64,000 bases of DNA from Cryptomeria japonica (taxonomy: Eukaryota; Streptophyta; Pinopsida; Cupressales; Cupressaceae), in assembly GCF_030272615.1 (NCBI RefSeq), contig NC_081408.1, forward strand, positions 198,428,841 through 198,492,840. Direction: 5' to 3'. Shown piece after piece: positions 21,521 to 32,732 of the stretch. A model generated the notes under the pieces. That model made no database searches, was not told the DNA's origin, and saw nothing but the letters and a program-made list of their open reading frames with translations. The position numbers and the translations under genes were made by a program. Each line of letters starts with the position of its first letter. The stretch's first letter is position 1.

Positions 21521-22318
21521 TGTTAGGATTCCCATAGATACTGAGAGGGGGGGGGGGGGGGGGGGGGGTGAATCAGTATCTGACCGGTGAATAGAATTTC
21601 TTATCTTAAAACATGTAGAACATATTATAACAATGTACCGGTATGCAAGAAATAATGCAATAAATAGAATTAAAAGCATCCACATGAAAAGCACACCATG
21701 ACACAAGGATTTAACGAGGAAACCCGGTGTGGGAAAAACCTTGGTGGGATTTGTGACCCACAATATTCACTTACTAGCCAATAAGAGAATATTACTACTA
21801 CAAGAGGGGCCTGCACATGTAGGAAGGCCAATTGCCTAGAGCTCACTACTCAGTGGGAAGTCTCACTAACTTACAATATGGATTATATAAATCCAATATC
21901 TTGTACTGCTTTACAATAGCATCTATAATGCCAGATCTAGTACCGGTTTCTGCTCTGTTCTTTACATAAAACCTTTAACCTATATTTTGCATAATAGGTC
22001 TGCCTAATATTTTTTCCTCATCACTTACAAAATGTCTATAATGATCTCTCTTATATATAAGAGTCATTTTACAACTTTCCAAGTCGGCTTACAATTTTTT
22101 TACAATAATAAACAAAATATAATATATCAAAAATCTTGTCGGCCTCTGTGCCGGTATGCTTCCTTTCTTTGTGCTAGTGTAGAGTTTGATCTTGCTAGTG
22201 TTGGTGTAATGCATTGTCAGTGTAATGCCTTGCCAATGCCATAGGATTGTAAGGTTGCCATCAATGACAAAACCTTCAATCACCTACAATGTCTCATTGG
22301 AGTGTGCATATGCCAACA
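21521..22318 (-). repeat. 5' LTR of E3
   Basis: 798 bp, TGTTAGGATT to GCCAACA. It contains a run of 22 G (21547-21568) followed by TGAATCAG, the GAGGAAACCCGG block, and the GGGGCCTGCACATG hairpin block near 21808. Confidence 0.93.
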
Positions 22319-23631
22319 TTATATAATTAATTATTATTTTTTCTTAGTGGAATTAAAAATTTATAAGCATAAAATAAACCTAAGTGGTATATTATGTTAT
22401 ATGTTTATTATAATGAAAGTTTAGATTATATGATTTAATTTTTGGTTTGATTGGTTGAGGGAAATTGGTTGTTTCCCATACAAAAACCAACTCTCATTTT
22501 GGGAATGATATTTTGTCTAGGAAATGAGATGGTTTTGGTGGGGATGGTTTTTGAAAAAATTCTTTGATTTTGGGGTGAGATTGTGTGAAGCATTTGCAAT
22601 TATTTTGTGTTGAATTTGGAGGATATTTGAAGAGGATTGTGAAGAGTCTTTGAGTGGCTTTTGTTGGAGATTGGTTATTATTTATTTCAGTGTTGTCAAT
22701 ATTTCTTTATTTGTTGGAGTTGATGTTCATGTGGAGTTTGTACATGCAGGAGTTGTTCTTCCTTCTTTCTTTGTCCATTTGCTTCAATTCCAACTTAGAT
22801 TTTATGCCCTTTTGATTTTGTGAATAGAAATGAGTATTGGGTTTGGAAAAAAATTATTCTCTATGTCTTTAATGTCATGGTTTCATTCTAAAAATATATT
22901 GCATTTGTTGTTATTTGATTGATTGTTTATTGAAGTAGGTATTCTCTATACTGCATTTTTTGGACTATTTTTTAGATTTTTACCTCTTGGAGTTTTTATT
23001 TTCATCTTGATATTGATCAACCAATATTTTTTGGAAGGGGACTCACCCATTTCAAATGGGTCCGTCAAATTTTGAATTTTTTATTGTCTAGATGTTGGTA
23101 TTTGAACTGAAAGTCAACCCAGGGTCCTTGTCCCAATTCTATCTCAAAAGCATTGAAACATAGTGCAAAAGAAATAGAACAGAGTGAAAAAGAATTAAAA
23201 GATGTTGAAAAAGAAATACTTTAGGTAAAAAAAATGTGCAGTTTTAGGGTTGGATGCGTAGAAACCCTAGTTTGATCCCCATATCATCTTTTACGAGCAT
23301 GTGTCAATTTGGGTTAGTCTAGAGGCTAGTTCTTGGGTCTATAAACTTATGTTATGCATTTCTAGAGGCTATATGAATGTTTTGATATGTATTCATGTAT
23401 ATCATTTTGGTTTCATGTGTTTTTTAATTATGTTCCATTGATTATGCATTCATGAAGATGTCTTGAGTGTAATTGGATAAAGGAATGATATGTTAATCAA
23501 AAAGTAAATAATGGTTTAGATTCTTATATAGAACCAATGTGATGTGAGTTATATGATGCTTCATGATATCTTTACTTATGAGATGAGTTTGTGATGAATC
23601 ATAATGTGTACCATAGATATTATGAGGTTGT
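22319..23631. other. AT-rich DNA without recognised features
   Basis: No reading frame, LTR edge or repeat that I can name. A T-rich, TTTGG-rich stretch at 22440-23080 is unlike the copia sequences on either side. It may be the DNA into which E3 inserted. Confidence 0.5.
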
Positions 23632-25018
23632 TGTGATCCCCTTTGTTGTGCCCATAGACTAGTGGTGATTAGGTGCATGTTAGGGGGAGTGGATCTCAAG
23701 TGGGCGTTAGGGACCTAAAGGGGCTACCAAGGAGTCTCATTGAGATTTGGATTAATCAAGTAATAAATTAAATTAAATGAATTAAGGATGGGTAGAGAAC
23801 ACATTAATAAGATAATTGTTGGTGCCCCACTCATGGGCTAGAGTGCTCGTTTAGACTCAAGATGAGATTAGGAAGGCCTGTATGGCAAATAAAACTTCCT
23901 TGCCCCTATGGAGGGATTGTTTGGTTCCACATGTGTAGTCAAATGGCTTCTATGGTCTAGAGTTTTGAGAGGATCAGACCACTAGAGAAACTCATGTTGA
24001 TGCCATTTCATGACACTCTTCCCTTGTTGTAGTCAGCTACCCTATCCTAAGTGGTGTTGTGGAAGCCTCTAGAGATCATGTGGCATGTGGTGTTTCAGTT
24101 CTTATGTATGTCTATTCCTTATGAATATTTTTGTTCCCGTGGATGTGTTAGTGTCAGCCTTGGTTGTTTGTGTGTGTCATTCTCTAGAGCATGGAGGGTG
24201 GACCTTTAGGTTTCACATGGTCGGGTGGTTGATGCTTTCTTCCATTGGCTTTTGGTGATATGTTTGTGAGCTTCGAGGATGGACTATGTCTTCTTCAGTT
24301 GCAATTGCTTTGGAATGAGGATGCAAGTTGTATTCTCCTATGTAATGTTTCATCCATGTATTTTGAATAGGTTTCCATTAGTGTTCATTATGTAATAAGA
24401 ACACTCTCTTGAGAGGAAGATGTAATGCAAATTAAATGTAAAGATGTTAATTATGTGATTGGTTTATGAGTTTAGATAGTATGATTTTGGTACCATCTAT
24501 CCTTTATGAATGATTATATTCTTAGTAAGAAGATGTACTTATTTGTAATTCATAAACTGATATTTCATGAGCTTAGTATCATTTATTTAAGTTTAGTTGT
24601 TAGGGTTATATGATAATGTGGAAAGTAATCTTAGAAATTTTTGGATTTTGAGATTTAAAATGAACCTAGTTCTTAGGAGTAATCATGATGGTTAGTTCTT
24701 ATATGATATCATTTTTATGTTAAGATACATTTATTATGTTAAGGCATTATGTTATGTAATGGTTAGATTATATTTTCTTCTTATGCCTGATAGCATTGCC
24801 TTGTAGCAATGTTAGGGAACCTTAGAGGAAATAAATTTTATTGTCTTAAGTTGTTTCCTCTTGTGCTTAGATAAGTTATTCTCATGTTTAATATTATGTT
24901 ATTCATTATTATAGTTGAATATATTAATGTATCTCTAGGAAAATAAATATATATTTGCCTCCTTGATTTTAGTTATCTAGAAATGTTGTCCTCTAGGGTT
25001 CCTTAGTAGGGCATTACA
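23632..25018 (+). repeat. Probable LTR on the plus strand
   Basis: It begins TGTGATCCCC and ends GGGCATTACA; two bases later TTTTATCAGAGC (25021-25032) matches the tRNA-Met PBS at 10 of 12 positions. That combination marks the end of a 5' LTR. The left edge is a guess from the TG start; no second copy is in the window. Confidence 0.45.
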
Positions 25019-25020
25019 TC

Positions 25021-25032
25021 TTTTATCAGAGC
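25021..25032 (+). promoter_or_regulatory. Degenerate primer-binding site
   Basis: TTTTATCAGAGC resembles TGGTATCAGAGC and follows an ...ATTACA LTR-type end. The GG pair is lost. Confidence 0.45.
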
Positions 25033-25530
25033 TTGTGTTGAAAACATTGGGATCTCTTCTTAAGGTTGTTTTCCTTAGTCTTGTGTGCTATGTTATAGTG
25101 CTCTTGTCTTGTGCTTGTCCTTTAGGATTTCTATTTGAGAAAGGTCATTAGGACCTTGGAAATTTTAGATGTATCTTCTTTGTGCTCTCTCTCATTGTTT
25201 CCAAACATCGTAATTGTGAGCATCATGTGTTTTAATTTCTTGTGCACTACTCCTTGATGAAAGAAATTGTTTTATGATGCTATGTGGCCTTGGTTTTCCT
25301 TGTAATTTCTAGTGCTTACTCGAATGCTAAAGGCATTTTTAGGTATATAAATGATCATGTTATAGATTAGGAGGAAAGTATATGTATCCTCTTAACTGAT
25401 GATATGTTCATGTGACTAGTTTATTACATTGGAATAATACATTTATTTCCTTATGAATGGTAAGATGAAGTGCTTGTGTTCTACATATGAATTTGACTTA
25501 GTATAGATCATGATGCAAATGTGAAAAACT
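25033..25530 (+). other. Leader remnant after the probable LTR
   Basis: T-rich, noncoding sequence such as usually lies between a PBS and gag. No gag is present; it stops at the microsatellite. Confidence 0.35.
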
Positions 25531-25578
<48 letters not shown>

Positions 25579-25700
25579 TATATATATATAGATACATATA
25601 TACATATATATGTATGTATGTATATATATGTATGTATATATGTATGTATATATATATATATACATATGTATATGTATATATGTACATATATATACATACA

Positions 25701-25735
<35 letters not shown>

Positions 25736-25742
25736 GTATGTA

Positions 25743-25775
<33 letters not shown>

Positions 25776-25780
25776 GTATG

Positions 25781-25811
<31 letters not shown>

Positions 25812-25877
25812 ATATACTTACATATATACATACATATGGATATATATATATATATGTATGTATATATATATATATAG
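25531..25877. repeat. TA / TATG / TATA compound microsatellite
   Basis: About 345 bp of alternating (TA)n, (TATG)n and (CATA)n blocks. Reading frames through it on both strands are Tyr-Ile/Met-Tyr-Val repeats caused by the repeat itself. It replaces the first ~20 bases of the E4 3' LTR. Confidence 0.98.
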
Positions 25878-27082
25878 ACAACTAAAAGGGGGGGGTAAAT
25901 CAGTTGTCGCAGATTATTGGAACCATTAGCAATTAAAAATTTAATACCGAAACCCAAAACATTAATACCAGAATGCTTAAACCAAATATCGGAATAACAA
26001 ATAAATCAATTAAGCATAAACAATAATCAGAGAATAAATACCATCCACATGACACCAAGATTTATACGTGGAAAACTTGATAAAGGGAAAAATCATGGTG
26101 GGAAACCTACCCACAGTTAGATAATACTTCTACAGTAAGTATGTGAATTACAATTGAGGGGCCTGCACTTGCAAGAAGGCCAACAACCTAGAGTGCACTG
26201 CTCATCACAAAGGGAATCTAACTGACTACATAGAAATCCAAACTACAATCTGGAGAAATGAATGAACTGCAAAGATAGCATCTCCTATACCTAAATACAG
26301 TTCCGATTAAGCTCAATATCGGAGGACTAAATCCTCTTACATAAATCCAACTTGATCACCAATAATTGACCAAATCCTCTTCCTGAATGATATTACATTA
26401 TTCACACATTACATATCCATATCCCTTTCCTATGACCATGATAATCTACAATGAGATCTTACATCATATATATATAAACCCTCGACCATAAAAAATTAGG
26501 TTGGCCACCATAGAATAAACCAATTACATAATTACAAAACATGTCAGCATTCGACCAAATAAATAATATCCAACCCATAAGACATCCCAAAAACACATTG
26601 AGAGGTCCAATCCACATGTTACATTAAGCCGGTCCATAACCTAGATACACCAAGACCCAATATAGGTCCATACGTGCCAAAGAATTAATCCAAATCCACC
26701 AAGTCTTGAATATGATCACCATTAGCATCCTGAATCTCCACCAAAAGCCACACCAACACCACTTATGGATATCATCAAAAATCTTCAATAAAGCTCTGTC
26801 GGTGAAACCCTCACCAGAACCACAAACCAAGCTTTCTAGAAAACAAGATAGCATCCAATCACCAGACCAAAACCAACTGACTGAATATGAACATGAGTAA
26901 GCCAATTCCATAACCAAATCATACCAAATCATATTGGATCATGCTAGATCTAAACCAATCAAAAACTGAAAAACCTACTGGGACCAGAAAGGTGTCGGTA
27001 AAGCATCCAAAACAACTAGTGTTGACATCAATGACAAAACATCAATGGAACACATAATTTCAATTCCTCCAAATGGCCAACA
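25878..27082 (-). repeat. 3' LTR of E4
   Basis: It aligns with 31788-32730 (GCAATTAAAA, ATGCTTAAACCAAATA, CATGACACCAAGA, AATTACATAATTACAAAACATGTC and more) and ends GGCCAACA. Its inner ~290 bp have no partner because the other LTR is cut. Its outer start is overwritten by the microsatellite. Confidence 0.92.
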
Positions 27083-27490
27083 ATCTCCCCCTTTGGCATT
27101 GATGGCAACACTAGATGTGAAAAACATCTAAGTACCAAGAAATGCCAAACAAGTCTCCCCCAATGGAAGACAACCAACAATCTTCCACACAAAGATATAG
27201 CAGTGAAGTTCTAAAACAAAGAGAAAACTCCCCCTATGAATGATATCTTTATAAAGCTCTATTTTACACATATATCTCTCCTTCTAATGTATACAACTCC
27301 TTAAGTTTTTCACATCAATATCTCTCCCCCTTTGACATCAATTCCAGAAATCTGACAAAAATATCAAAGCAAAAACAAAAACCACTGAAACACAAGGCTA
27401 ACTACTCCCCTTGAGTAGTAGTATCCCCACATCAGTGATAAAATCAATATCGTTGATAATACATATCGGACTGATGCCAAAAAGCATCAA
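27083..27490 (-). promoter_or_regulatory. E4 purine tracts and 3' untranslated region
   Basis: The tract GCCAAAGGGGGAGAT (27083-27097) abuts the LTR; further GGGGAG-type tracts occur near 27154-27161, 27227-27234, 27325-27333 and 27405-27412. No coding signal. Confidence 0.75.
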
Positions 27491-28153
27491 TCAGTTCTTT
27501 GTCAGAGGGGCAGAAATCCCTAACCTGACTCTCAGGTACTCAAATGATTCTTTAGGCAAAGGTTTAGTGAAAATATCTACAATCTTCTCTTTAGTGTTCA
27601 CATAAACCAGTCTAACTTCATTTTCTTCCACCTTCTCCTTCAAAAAGTTATACTTGATAGATATGTTCTTTGTCTTAGAGTGAAATACCAAATTCTTTGA
27701 TATGTCAATAGTAGCAGAGTTATCATAGTGAATAACTACTAGTCTAGTGCAATTCACTTTGATATCCTTAAACATTTGCTTCATCCATAGAACATGTGTA
27801 CAGTTAATAGCAGCAACAAAATAGTCAAGTTCAGTAGTAGATAAAGAAGTACATGATTGTTTCTTGCTGATCCATGAAACCAACTTCTTTCCAAGAAAGA
27901 AAGCTCCACTGGAAGTACTTTTCTAGTCATCAACATCTCCAGCCCAATCAACATATGTATATCCACATAAAGTAAATTCATCATCCTTAGGGTACCACAA
28001 ACCATATTCAGATGTACCTTGCAAGTATCTAAAAATCCATTTCACCGCAGTCTCATGATTTTCTCGAGGATCACTCTGAAATATAGATGCAATACAAACA
28101 AAATTCATTATGTCAGGCCTAGTTTGAGTCAAATAAAGTAGACCTCCAATCAT
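27491..28153 (-). pseudogene. Copia RNase H domain, E4
   Basis: Frames 27923-28153 and 27491-27883 together give LYLTQTRPDIMNFVC, FRYLQGTSEYGLWYP, first acidic motif YTYVDWAGDVDD (a relative, E2, reads SYTDSDWAGD), VSWISKKQSCTSLSTTELDYFVAA with the conserved Glu, VIHYDNSATIDISKN and DIFTKPLPKESFEYLR. A stop at ~27923 (just after the VDD) separates the two frames. Confidence 0.92.
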
Positions 28154-28165
28154 AGATTTGTATCT

Positions 28166-28681
28166 TTAAGGATTTATCAGTGCAGAAACATCTTTCCTTG
28201 TCAATTTCTCACTTGTAATCATAAGAGTACTTACCGATTTAGAATCTCCCATATCAGATTTCTTCAACAATTCCCTAGCATACTTAGTTTGATAGATGAA
28301 AATACCTTTGTCAGTCTGAGTAATCTGCAAACCTAAGAAAAATTTCATTTTGCCAATCATAGACATTTCAAATTCTTTCTCCATATTCTTAGAAAATTCC
28401 ATGCACAACTTATCTTCACCTCCCAAAATGATGTCATCAAAAAAAACTTCAATAATCAGTATATCATCATCAGTTACCTTATAATATAGATTATTGTTAG
28501 CATTACCCTTAGTAAAACCAAGCTTCAAAAGATATTTATCCAACCTTGCGTACCAAGCTCTAGGTGCCTGTTTCAATCCATATAAAGCTTTTCTTAACTT
28601 GCAAACCATTTTTTTATCATCTGAAAGTGAAAAACCATCAGGTTGGTCAATATAAAATTCCTCACATTCAAAAATGCACAC
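28166..28681 (-). pseudogene. Copia reverse transcriptase, E4
   Basis: The frame reads FYIDQPDGFSL, MVCKLRKALYGLKQAPRAWY, LLKLGFTKGNANNNLYYK, active site EVFFDDIILGGED, MSMIGKMKFFLGLQI and KGIFIYQTKYARELLKK. The usual YVDD/FVDD box is FFDD: the two Asp are kept but Val is Phe. The RT fingers (28690-28900) continue upstream in broken frames (GVKTFAPVAR-like pieces). Confidence 0.93.
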
Positions 28682-28909
28682 TTAACATCCATCTGATAAA
28701 CCTTGTAGTTTTTATGGGCAGCATAGGCAAAAAACTAATCTTATAGCTTCAATCCTAGCTACAGGTGCAAAAGTCTCACCATAATCAATTCCTTCCTTCT
28801 AAGAATATCCTTTACAAACCAATCTAGCCTTATTCCTTACAACTTGACCATCCTCATTCAATTTATTCTTAAAAATCTATTTTGTTCCAATAACATTCTT
28901 ATTTTTAGG

Positions 28910-29665
28910 TTAGGGAAGTAAAGTCCATGTGTTATTCTTCTCAATCTGATCTAATCCTTCTTCCATAGCTTTCAACCAACATTCATCATTACATGCTTCA
29001 ATTATTGATACCGGTTCAGCTTGAGAAATTAAACATACCTCATTAGATGCCAATCTCCTTCTTGTCATCACTTTATTATTCTTATCCCCAATGATTTGAT
29101 CTTCTGAATGATTCAATCTCACATACCTAGGAGTCTTTTGACTCTCTGTTCCTCTTCCTGGTTCTTCAATTACTATTGATTTTTTTGATACTTCCAAAGT
29201 AACTGTCTCAACATTCTGTTCTATTAAAGGTGCTATCAATTTAGATATAATCATTTCCACTACTAGTTCTTGCTCATAAACTTTGATTTGACTTCTATTC
29301 AGCTCATCCACCTTAACATTGACACTCTCCACAATTCTCTTCAATCTCTTGTTATAACATCTATATGCTTTGCTTTCATTAGAATAACCAAGAAAAAATC
29401 CTTCATCACATCTAGGATCAAAATTTCCAATGATATCATCTCTCCTGATATAACATTTACTACCAAAGATTTTGAAATACTTAAATGTAGGTGTATTGTC
29501 AAACCATAATTCATAGGGTGTCTTACCAGTATCTCCTTTAATATATACTTTGTTGAATGTATAAATTGTTGTGCTCACTGCTTCTTTCGAGTATATATGA
29601 GGTAGACTATCTTCCATCATCATTGTTCTATCAGCATCCAAGATAGTTTTGTTCTTCCTTTCCAC
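28910..29665 (-). pseudogene. Copia integrase C-terminal half and linker, E4
   Basis: The 251-codon frame starts with the third catalytic region VERKNKTILDADRTMM, then TTIYTFNKVYIKGDTGKTPYE, FKIFGSKCYIRRDD, EGFFLGYSNESKAYRCYNK and the linker RYVRLNHSEDQIIGD. It ends with ECWLKAMEEGLDQIEKNNTW, the conserved entry to the RT domain. Confidence 0.92.
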
Positions 29666-30021
29666 AACTCCATTTTGCTGAGGTGTCTAGGGAGAAGAAA
29701 TTGTCTCCTAATACCATGATTCTCACAAAAGTTGTTAAACACACCGGATTTGAATTATCCACCATGATCTGACCTCAAACATTTAATCTTCAATCTTTTC
29801 TCTGTCTCAACTTTAGCCTTAAATATTTTAAACTTTTAAAAAGCCTCATATTTCTCCCTTAGAAAAGCAACCCATTTCATTCTAGAATAGCCATCAATGA
29901 TTAACATGAAATATCTGTCACCTTGAAAAATTTTAACTCTAGCAGGGCCACAAAAATCAGTATGAATAAGATCAAGAATATCATTAGATTTATCTTGTAT
30001 ACTCCTAAAAGAGGTTCTGAC
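29640..30021 (-). pseudogene. Copia integrase core, E4 (stops present)
   Basis: Reading the minus strand gives TDFCGPARVKIFQGDRYFML with the first Asp, IIDGYSRMKWVAFL, LRSDHGG with the second Asp, and TPQQNGVVERKN with Glu, with stops between. The catalytic D-D-E spacing looks normal. Confidence 0.85.
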
Positions 30022-30560
30022 CTATTTACCCATTTGGCATTCTTTATATACTGGATTATAGGGCTTCATAATCTTATGTATATCTCTAACTGCCTTAGCT
30101 GAATTGAATTTTACAATATAATCAAAATTCACATGACATAGCCTCTTGTGCCATAGCCAACTCTCATCAATTTGTGCAATCAAACATATCTTCTTACCGG
30201 AATTCAAATGAAATATATTACCTTTTGTCTGTGTACCGGTTGCAATCTGCAAACCAGATCTATTAATGATTTTGTATTTTCCATCCTTGAACTGTAATTG
30301 AAATCCCTTATCCACTAATTGTCCTGCACTCAAAAGATTATGCTTCAAACCTCCAACAAAATAAACATTATCAGTATTGTTTTTACCATCCAATGATATA
30401 GTTCCTTTTCCTTTGAACATTCATGCTTTGTCATCTCCAAATCTAACTAGACCGCCATCAAATTCTTGCAAAGATAGAAACTTCCTTTTATCTCCAGTCA
30501 TATGATGTGATCATCCACTATCAATTACCCATTCATCCTTGTCTTCAATTTTAGCAGCAA
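30022..30560 (-). pseudogene. Copia protease end and pre-integrase zinc region, E4
   Basis: At 30500-30530 the protease motif reads VIDSG, then a stop codon where Cys or Ala normally stands, then SHHMTGDKRKF. The 132-codon frame 30022-30420 follows with GGLKHNLLSAGQLVDKGFQL, LWHKRLCHVNFDYI and YKECQMGK. The first Cys of the HHCC zinc site is Tyr here. Confidence 0.88.
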
Positions 30561-30801
30561 GTGCCTTATGTTCAGGTACATTCTCTTCCAGTACTAGAAC
30601 ATCTTCCTTGATAGCGAGGAACACCCATGCCTTCCCATTGTTGGAACCACTAGCACAGTCTTCTATCGGTTCATCATCAGAGTCAGTCACACCTTCCTTA
30701 TCCGCTATGTAGAATGATTTATCTTTGTTTTTCCTATACTTATACTTGTTCTAATATCCAAGGTTAGGCTTAAAAGATCTTCTAACTCTTTCTTAAAATC
30801 T

Positions 30802-31700
30802 TTAATTCCTTTCAGGACATCTACATGCAAAATGACCAATCTTATTAAATGCAAAACATTTAAAAGGTGTTTTTCCTTCATACCTACTTCCTACCGGTCC
30901 TTTAGGTACTCTTCTAGCAAATAGTGCTTCAATTTTCTCACACTCATCATCTTCTCTCTTCATATCATCTAATTCCTTTGCATATAAATCTTTCCAATAT
31001 TTCTTACCAGTTGATGATGCAGATGCATGAAAAGTAGGTTCAAACTTCATAGCTTTAGAAGGTCCAAATTCTTCAAGCTCAAAAGCAGATAATTTCCCAA
31101 CCAAGGTATCTATGTTGACAGAAGTATTAACCATTATTCTCAATTCATTAATTGCAGTAGCCTTCATCTTGTAGCCGATGGTAGGGCTCTTAGAACTTTA
31201 GAAACAATTTCATCTTCACTTAGAGTTCCACCACAACATTGAATTCCCATAACAATTTCATTTACCCTTTCCATGAATGCAGTAATCCTTTCATCTTCTT
31301 CCATTTTCAAGTTTTTATATCTCACCCGGTAACCATCAATTCTAGCAATCTTCATAGTAGGGTCACCTTAATTAAGAGTCTCCAACTTATCCCATTTAAC
31401 CTTTGCAAATGATTTGTCAGTTAATCCCATTATTTGTTGATCAAAAAGTGCACACAAGAGGGCTTCTCTTCCTCTAAAATCATTCTCAAGCTCCTTATCC
31501 AAGTATGTCAGAGGACTATTAATAGATGCCGGATTATAAGGTGTAACACCATTCTGTGTGATCTCCCAAATCTCCTTACCGAGACATCTTAGATGAGTCT
31601 CCATCCGAATATTCCATACCGTGTAATTTGTACCATCAAGCCTAGGAATATCTCTCCAAAAGATAGCTCCAGATGAACTAGATGAACTTCAATTGTTAGT
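30802..31700 (-). pseudogene. Copia gag, E4
   Basis: Gag starts near 31700 (ATGGTGACTAAC). The frames 31368-31604, 31164-31355 and 30802-31167 contain METHLRCLGKEIWEI, KVKWDKLETL, EDERITAFMERVNEIVMG and CCGGTLSEDEIVSKVLRALP, then INELRIMV, LVGKLSAFELEEFG and a zinc knuckle CFAFNKIGHFACRCPE in which the second Cys is Phe. Sequence 30560-30800 links it to the protease. Confidence 0.9.
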
Positions 31701-31750
31701 CACCATAGGATCTTCCTCAAGAGGTTTAGCTTTCTGCAAAGAGGACTAGA

Positions 31751-31762
31751 GCTTTGATACAA
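31751..31762 (-). promoter_or_regulatory. Primer-binding site of E4
   Basis: The minus strand reads TTGTATCAAAGC, 10 of 12 bases of the tRNA-Met PBS, two bases from the LTR. Confidence 0.85.
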
Positions 31763-31764
31763 AT

Positions 31765-32732
31765 TGTTATACTGTTCAAATAACCTGAAGACAACTAAGA
31801 CGGGGTGTGAATCAGTTGTCACGGATTACTAAAACCATTAGCAATTAAAACTTTAATACTGGAACCCAAAAAAATGATACCGGAATGCTTAAACCAAATA
31901 CCGGAATAATAGATAAATCAACTAAGCATAAACAATAATAAGAGAATAAATACCATCCACATGACACCAAGAATTATAAGAGGAAAACCCGATAAAGGGA
32001 AAAACCATGGTGGAAAGCCTACCCACAGTCAGATAATACTTCTGCAATAAGTATGTGAATTACATTTGAGGGGCCAACACTTGTAGGAAGGCCAACAACA
32101 TAGAGTGCACTGCTCATCACAAAAGGAGTCTCACTGACTACATAGAAATCCAAACTACAATCCGAAGAAATGAATGAACTGCAAAGATAGCATATCCTAT
32201 GCCTGAATATAGTTATGGTTAACCTCAATACCGGAGCATTAAATCCTCTTACATAAACCCAACTTGATCACCAATGATCGACCAAATCCTCTGCCTGAAT
32301 GATATTAGATTACTCTCAAATTACATATCCATATCCCTTTCCTATGACCATGATAATATACAATGAGATCTTACATCATATATATACAAACCCTCAACCA
32401 TAAACAACTAGGTCAGCCACCAGACAATAAACCAATTACATAATTACAAAACATGTCGGCCTTAGACCAAACAAATAATATCCAACCCATAAGACATCTC
32501 AGAAACACATCGAGAGGTCCAATCCACACGTTACATTAAGTTGGTCCATAACCTAGATACACTAGGACCCAATATAGGTCCATACACGCCAAAGCAATAA
32601 TCCCCTACCAAGTCTCAAGCATGATCACCATCAACATCCTGAATCTCCACCAGAAGCCGCACTAACACCACTTATGTATATAATCAACTATCTTCAATAA
32701 AGCTCTGTTGGTGAAACCCTCACCGAAGCCAT
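31765..32732 (-). repeat. 5' LTR of E4, cut by another LTR
   Basis: It starts TGTTATACTG and matches the 3' LTR until CTCACCGAAGCC at 32730; the following ~290 bp of the LTR are missing and a different copia LTR begins at 32733. Confidence 0.9.

Larger units (their letters stand above)
16423..22318 (-). mobile_element. Non-autonomous copia-like LTR element E3 with accessory reading frame
   Basis: It has a complete 5' LTR (21521-22318), a perfect tRNA-Met PBS, a gag-like frame, a long unrecognised frame, purine tracts and the last 195 bp of the 3' LTR (16423-16617), which matches 22119-22318. The gypsy LTR starts where the 3' LTR is cut. No protease, integrase, RT or RNase H motif is present on either strand between the LTRs, so the element must have relied on enzymes made elsewhere. 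Confidence 0.88.
25878..32732 (-). mobile_element. Copia LTR retrotransposon E4, nearly complete but decayed
   Basis: 3' LTR to 27082, purine tracts, RNase H, RT, integrase, protease and gag in minus-strand order, PBS, and a 5' LTR starting at 31765 that is interrupted at 32732. All pol domains are detectable, with many stops and shifts. It is the best template here for comparing the other copia elements. Confidence 0.93.

Noticed and set aside
25443-25957. Long Tyr/Ile-rich frames on both strands
   Set aside because: They are produced by the TA/TATG microsatellite in every frame and show no independent coding signal.
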